This document shows, piece by piece, positions 19,412 through 25,000 of a stretch of 25,000 nt of DNA; position 1 is the first letter of the stretch; every line of letters begins with the position of its first letter. The position numbers and the translations under genes were made by a program. Under the pieces are notes generated by a model that saw nothing but the letters and a program-made list of their open reading frames with translations, ran no database searches and was not told where the DNA came from. The stretch is from NCBI GenBank assembly GCA_030704615.1, contig JAKLZA010000098.1, positions 1 through 25,000 of the forward strand, written 5' to 3'. The stretch comes from Takakia lepidozioides. Taxonomy: Eukaryota > Streptophyta > Takakiopsida > Takakiales > Takakiaceae.

Positions 19412-21282
19412 ATGAGTGTATACGGAGGAGATAGTTGGGTGCCAGAGACTGTGCACAGGAAGCGGCGGGTGGAGGAGCTTTTGAGCGATGGTGTGGACGA
19501 GAGGGAGGTGCGCAGGCTGCCCAACGGCCACTTTGCGTGCCTAGTATGCCCGCGGTGCCCCGTTCTTGATACTTTTCTCATGCTTTCTGTAAGATCATTT
19601 CTTTGTTCCATCCCCGTTGCCTTTATTGGTCGATTTGCGCTTTGCTGGGGTTATGATTCACACTAGCAAGAAAGACATGCATAAGAACCGTAGGAGGGTG
19701 ATCCATAAACTGGTGGATGGTGATGGTCCAAATCAAGTATGAGAAAGACCGAAAAGAGCATAGGACCTTTTCATCGGCAAGTGCAACTCATGTATCGTAA
19801 CAACAGTACTGCTATAGCAAATGCGAAGTATTTTCAAGGAAGAAGACTAAGAGAAAGAAAGAAGGATAAGATCAAAGCGGTGGATGTCTGTCTACCACCG
19901 ACACCAAACGTTTGGGTACAGGCGAACTGTATAGCTTCCCTCAAATTCATGTCGTTATGGATGCTCTTTCTTCAACAGATTCATGGGCAGCTATCCTGGA
20001 ATCCTTCAATCCTTCATAATTTCCTTGGGCCCCTCCCTACCGGTTTGAGTGTGAGGTTTTGGCCCACATGTGGTAGTTTGATGTACTTTCGAAATCCAGT
20101 GTGTTTTGTGGATAGTTTCAGTTCAAGAGTGTGAACCAAAAAAGAATTAGCACTTTCGCTCGCAGAAAATCCTATTGTGCTCAAAACGGCTGCTTTTGAA
20201 GGTCAAGTAAGGGAGGAGTTTTGCATTCACGAACAAGCCTGATCTCCTTCATGAATTGCTTACAGTGGAGAACATTGGATCATGAGCACCAGCTGTGCAC
20301 AAAAACTTTGTTGTGACATGGCTCTAACAGAACTACAGTAGCCTCTGATGATTGCCATCTGGTTCCTAGCAGATGCACAGGAATGGTGCACGGCATCGGG
20401 CAGCTGCCTTAAAGCTACAGGAAAAGGACTTTCGGTTGCAAAATCAGATCCAGAAAAGGAGAGCGATAGCTGCTTCCAGCACGGCTACACGTAATTGCAG
20501 TGGCCAAATTGCTCAGTCTTCTGATTGTCCCTCCCCTTACCCTATTTCCTCTCCCTTGCTAACAGCTACCCGGAAGCATACCACCCAGGCACTCGCATAT
20601 AACACCAAGGTGGGGACAGGGATTCAATGTTTACCTATTGTGCGTAATGCCACTTGCCCATCAGACAACGCCGGAGCAGTGCCTGAGCAAGGACAAAAGA
20701 GACAGCGGGACATTCCTTTCTTTTCACCTCTGTGTCCGAAGGGTGTGGGAAGGGCTGTCATAGAGAGCAAGGCCTCTACTCCTGAGTTGCAATATATGCA
20801 GAAGCAAAACTTGGGGAAGGCCTCCAGCTGCAGGCAGAAAAGAAAGACAGCCACTGTGTTTGTAAGGTCAGAAATGCCGGCGGCTTGTGCGGAAGAGCAG
20901 CAGCAGCTTCGAAAGCAGCGGGAACGTCAATTGCAATTACGAGAAGCAGGCTGGAGACGTGATGGTTTTGGAAACTGGTTCAAGGAGGAGAATGTATGTA
21001 CTGGGTGGAAGTTGATGCATACTAGTTTACTGTATCTGCCAGTTGGTCTGTGAGGAAGACAACCGTGGTAATTCTTGTTTAAGAATTCAGTTTCTTGCAC
21101 AATATAGGAGAGAATTGAGCAGACAACTCGAGTGTTGCTTTTTGTAGTCTTCTTGAATGACTAGGACACTTTTCTATACCATATCATTCAGGTGTATTTC
21201 TGGTAGCTGACTTGAAGTGGGTTGTGCCGGTTGACAGGTGGAGTTTGATTCTGATGAAGAAACTCCTGAGGGTGGGTCATGA
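19412..21282 (+). CDS. SCNM1-like minor-spliceosome zinc-finger protein, three exons, 280 aa
   Basis: SCNM1 (sodium channel modifier 1) is a U11/U12-type spliceosome protein in animals. Exons are 19412-19588, 20373-20993 and 21238-21282, joined in phase 0 by GT-AG introns (CTTTCT|GTAAGA to CCTAGCAG|ATG, and GAGAAT|GTATGT to TTGACAG|GTG). Exon 1 has VHRKRRVEELL, then RLPNGHFACLVCPRCPVLDT. The C2H2 finger is C43-x2-C46 with H61 and H67 supplied by exon 2 (MHRNGARHRAAA), so an intron splits the finger. The middle of exon 2 (about residues 75-240) is poorly conserved and basic. The C-terminus LREAGWRRDGFGNWFKEEN plus VEFDSDEETPE matches the SCNM1 tail. Human SCNM1 is 230 aa; the extra length is the linker. 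It is divergent from SGT1. A nuclear splicing role is inferred from homology. Confidence 0.88.
19589..20372 (+). other. Intron 1 of the SCNM1-like gene, with a coding-like relic
   Basis: The 784-base intron splits the zinc finger. Inside it, a plus-strand frame at about 19740-20134 is open, and a competing frame near 19935-20015 reads FPQIHVVMDALSSTD then SWAAILESFNPS before a stop. I do not recognise either. They may be remains of an inserted element or chance. Confidence 0.5.
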
Positions 21283-21353
21283 CCTTCAAGATCATTTTGC
21301 CATAATCGACGAGCGATAGTCTGTATCGCATGCCCATATTATCCAAAGTGGAT

Positions 21354-22521
21354 TGAAAACGAACATCTTTCTACACCCTTGTAGACATGTATGCCAAGTG
21401 TCAGAGCTTGGTGGATGCACGCCAAGAAAATGCATGAACGCACCTCATTCCTTGGACTATTATGATAGCAGGATATACCAAGCGTGGGTGTGCTAGGGAA
21501 GATACGCCAAATTGTGACACCGGACGAGGTTACTTTTATCTGGGTTCTCAACATGTGGGCCAGCCTTAAGAAGAAAAAGAACAGAGTCTGTATATGAATA
21601 GCTTATTGAAAGAATGCTACTCAATGCAGGTTAGCAGCCCTGCAAGAAGGCAAAGGAGTTCATTCTGCCATCATCAAAGCTGGCATTCTGCCAGATATCA
21701 TTCTCTAGATAGCCCTTACTGGCATGTAAGCCAAATGCGGAAGTGTAACTAATTCACACCATTTTGGACGATATGGCCGAGAGAGATGTGGTTTCATGGA
21801 ATGTGATGATAGCAGGATATGCTCAGGATGGGTGTGGTAGACAGTCATACAGACCTATGAACAAGTGCAGCGGGAGAGGGTTACGCTCGACAATGTTCAT
21901 TGGCATTCGCAATGCATGTGCGAGCTTAGGAGTCCTTGAGGAGGGCAAAATATCCATGCTGAGATCTGCAAAACTGGAATTCCGTGAGATATGATTCTGG
22001 AAACTGTCCTGGTTCACATCAAAATGCGGAAGCATGAAGGATGAAGATATAGGGAGGCTTTTGAGATCTATGGGCAAATGATCAAAGTCACATTCGTTGG
22101 TGGTCTCAATGCATGTGCCAGTCTAGGAGCCCTTAAAAAATAAAGATGAATGCTGACATCGGCAGTGCTGGCATGGCGGGAGATATCGTTCTGATGGCTC
22201 TTGTTGACATGTACACCAAATGGGGAGCATGAAGGATGCACTCCAGGTGTTCACTAATATGATAACCGAGATGTTGCAAGATATACTCATCGTGAGTGTG
22301 GCAGGGAGGCTTTCCAAATCTATGAGGAAATGATGCAGGAAGGGATGATGCCCAACAAGGTCACTTCCATTTCTGTTCTCAATTCGTGTGCTGGCCTGGC
22401 AGCCCTTGGAAAGTGTGGTGTATGCTGCATGTGAGAGCATGAAGGATGCATGGTAAATGTTCGACAGTATGGCTCAACAAAATGTGGTGTCATGGAACGC
22501 CATGATTGCAGGATATGCTCA
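21354..22521 (+). pseudogene. PLS-type pentatricopeptide repeat (PPR) pseudogene
   Basis: PPR proteins bind organellar RNA; PLS-class members usually act in C-to-U editing or splicing in plastids and mitochondria. At least four degraded repeats read on the plus strand through shifting frames: LVDMYAKCQSLVDAR then WTIMIAGYTKRGCARE (21370-21500); VVSWNVMIAGYAQDGCGR then NACASLGVLEEGK (21788-21950); LNACASLGALKK (about 22107-22140); LVDMYTKWGSMKDALQVF, with a one-base gap, to AFQIYEEMMQEGM and NSCAGLAALGK (22200-22415); and QQNVVSWNAMIAGYAQ (22475-22521). Stops and indels in every repeat exclude a working protein. There is no organellar targeting segment and no E or DYW domain. Confidence 0.85.
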
Positions 22522-23956
22522 GTCTGTCATCCAGCATCAAACAATACATGTCATTGATTGCTGGGGATTTTAATATGGCGGCATTCCAAGTGCAAGAGTT
22601 GAGGTCACAGTCTGGCAGTGGACTGGTTTTAGTTGTGGGTACTTGTTTCAAATTTCCTGAGACATTTGTCCAGTTTTACAGGCCCTATGACAAAGTCATG
22701 AAGTAAACTTTGAGAAGCTGTCTAAACTTTTGTTTGAACTGGTTGCATAGCTGCTGTGACCATTTGGGAATCAGACTTTAGCCTCCTGATTTCTGTGATC
22801 TATACTCCGGCAACATGAAACTTGATGTGTTTATGTGGGACTGGAAGTGTTTGATTGTGTTGGGTCTTCTTCACTGGAATTTGCGAAATACACAAGATAT
22901 GATGGATGCAGTAGTTGATGTGATGGGTGTAAAGAGTACAATGTGTTGAGATTTGTTATGCAGGCTTCTCTTCAGCACAATGGAAGGTGGGCGTGTGTGG
23001 ATGTCAGTGTGTGTTTGTGCCCAAAGAATGTTCTATTGTTAGCAGGACAGTAAAGTAGACAATTAAAGACTGATTGACAAATTGTGATGCAAAGCCTCTC
23101 CGCACCCCCCAAAACCTGTCAGTCCACCCTTACATACCACTAGCGAGTGACGATTTTATAAATGAGGCAGATTCCGAAGACACCCCCAACATAACAGCGG
23201 TGTGAATTATTATACAAATGCATGTCTATGAACAAGGGCATATGCATGTGCAAGTACCCTGCAGTGCTGCAGCTCCACTACATAATTTTGAACGCAGACA
23301 TGATCTTGGGAACTCTTGAAACCAAGACTGATCAATTTGCAAGCCTTTATAGAGGCATCAACATGTATCCAAGCTAGGAAAATTGCCCTCTGACCATCCA
23401 GTCTTTTGGGATCCTCCTTTTGAACCTTCAACTGATTATTGCAATGCATCAACCTGCTCTGCATTGAGGCTTCCACATCTGCATTGACTCCACCGCTACT
23501 ATTTCTTGCTCATTCACGAAATTGTCATCATCTCATGGGCAGCACACAAGGTGCACAAGAGGTCGTTGCCTGAAGGAGAAAGATATTTTATTTCCTCCTA
23601 CTTGTCACTTACAACAACCTGGAAATTGCCTCTTCATTGGCAACCCATTCAATTGGTGGGAAGAATGAGGATACATGTATGTCAGCTACAGATGTACAGA
23701 TTCAAAGAGGAGTCAAGGTATAAAAAGAACTAAGGTGGACCCTTTTGACATGACTCGAGTACATCCTGTAGCACCCACTCACCTTCTTATCTGCCAGATG
23801 TGCAAATGTTAGAGTCTCCTGTCCTGTAGATTGCAGAATGCAGCACTTGTTGATTTTTCTATTACGTTATGTACACACTCTTTTTTTTATTTGAACAAAG
23901 TAGTGAATTCCGGAGAAACCATACAGAAAAACAAAGGAAGTGGACTCCCCTATTAC
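22522..23956. other. Gene-free stretch after the PPR relic
   Basis: No gene is recognised. The frame of the last PPR repeat stays open to 22706 with IAGDFNMAAF and FKFPETFVQFYRPYDKVMK, which I cannot place. A minus-strand frame at 23210-23476 contains QKEDPKRLDGQRAIFLAW, also unplaced. The rest is AT-rich with scattered stops. Confidence 0.45.
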
Positions 23957-24043
23957 CTAAGCAGCAATGGCATAGGCCACGGACTTCTTGTTGGACTTTT
24001 GCAGCTCTGCAGCTATAAGAACCTCATCCATGATGAAGTAGGC
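23957..24043 (-). pseudogene. Single captured exon of AP-1 complex sigma subunit
   Basis: AP-1 sigma is the small subunit of the clathrin adaptor at the trans-Golgi network. The 29 codons read AYFIMDEVLIAAELQKSN then KKSVAYAIAA and a stop. The family has AYYILDELLIAGELQESSKK and TVARIIAAQ here, so the match is clear. The piece has splice signals on both sides: CTTGCAG just before GCC, and TAG|GTAATA after. The final TAG stands where the family has CAG (Gln), consistent with a C-to-T change creating a stop while the donor stays readable. No other sigma exon was found on either side. Intron sequence at both ends suggests a genomic rather than mRNA copy. Confidence 0.8.
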
Positions 24044-24069
24044 CTGCAAGCCCAGAGTGACATCCTTAC

Positions 24070-24985
<916 letters not shown>

Positions 24986-25000
24986 GAAAACAAGGGTGGG

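Noticed and set aside
19315-19611. 98-codon minus-strand frame
   Set aside because: It is antisense to SCNM1-like exon 1 and its polypurine leader; it has low-complexity Ser/Leu/Pro content.
20624-20854. 76-codon minus-strand frame
   Set aside because: It is antisense to SCNM1-like exon 2.
22506-22706. IAGDFNMAAF resembling a LINE endonuclease motif
   Set aside because: Only a few residues match; no reverse transcriptase or further endonuclease motifs follow.

Overview
The window looks like nuclear DNA of a land plant. The main clues are multi-exon genes with GT-AG introns, a DRD1-type SNF2 remodeler (a plant-only subfamily), a plant-type SGT1, a BAHD acyltransferase split at the family's conserved 'Q' intron, and PLS-type PPR repeats. 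The PPR relic and the style of the Ty3/gypsy element suggest a fern, lycophyte, moss or gymnosperm rather than a flowering plant. That placement is a guess; the species is not identified.

Layout. About 470-4690 is a decayed Ty3/gypsy pol on the minus strand (gag zinc-knuckle trace, protease, dUTPase-like domain, reverse transcriptase, RNase H, integrase), with a possible 3' LTR on the left. 5398-6995 is a plus-strand BAHD pseudogene of two exons. 6996-9398 holds no recognised gene. 9399-12827 (possibly to 12995) is a minus-strand DRD1-like gene. 14358-19079 is a minus-strand SGT1 gene whose ten coding exons join in phase to 377 aa. 19412-21282 is a plus-strand SCNM1-like gene, three exons and 280 aa, divergent from SGT1 across a 332-bp shared promoter with telo-box motifs. 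21354-22521 is a PPR relic. 23957-24985 is a minus-strand composite relic: one AP-1 sigma exon directly beside a rearranged piece of the splicing helicase Prp22.

Three genes look intact, with every splice phase consistent: DRD1-like (RNA-directed DNA methylation), SGT1 (HSP90 co-chaperone) and SCNM1-like (minor spliceosome). They form no pathway; they are neighbours. The flanks are accessory DNA made of dead transposon and gene fragments. The observations most worth checking are the dUTPase-like domain in the Ty3/gypsy element, the Prp22/AP-1 sigma composite that keeps splice-site sequence, and the symmetric polypurine leaders around the SGT1/SCNM1 promoter. I found no wholly new system that the sequence alone can support.
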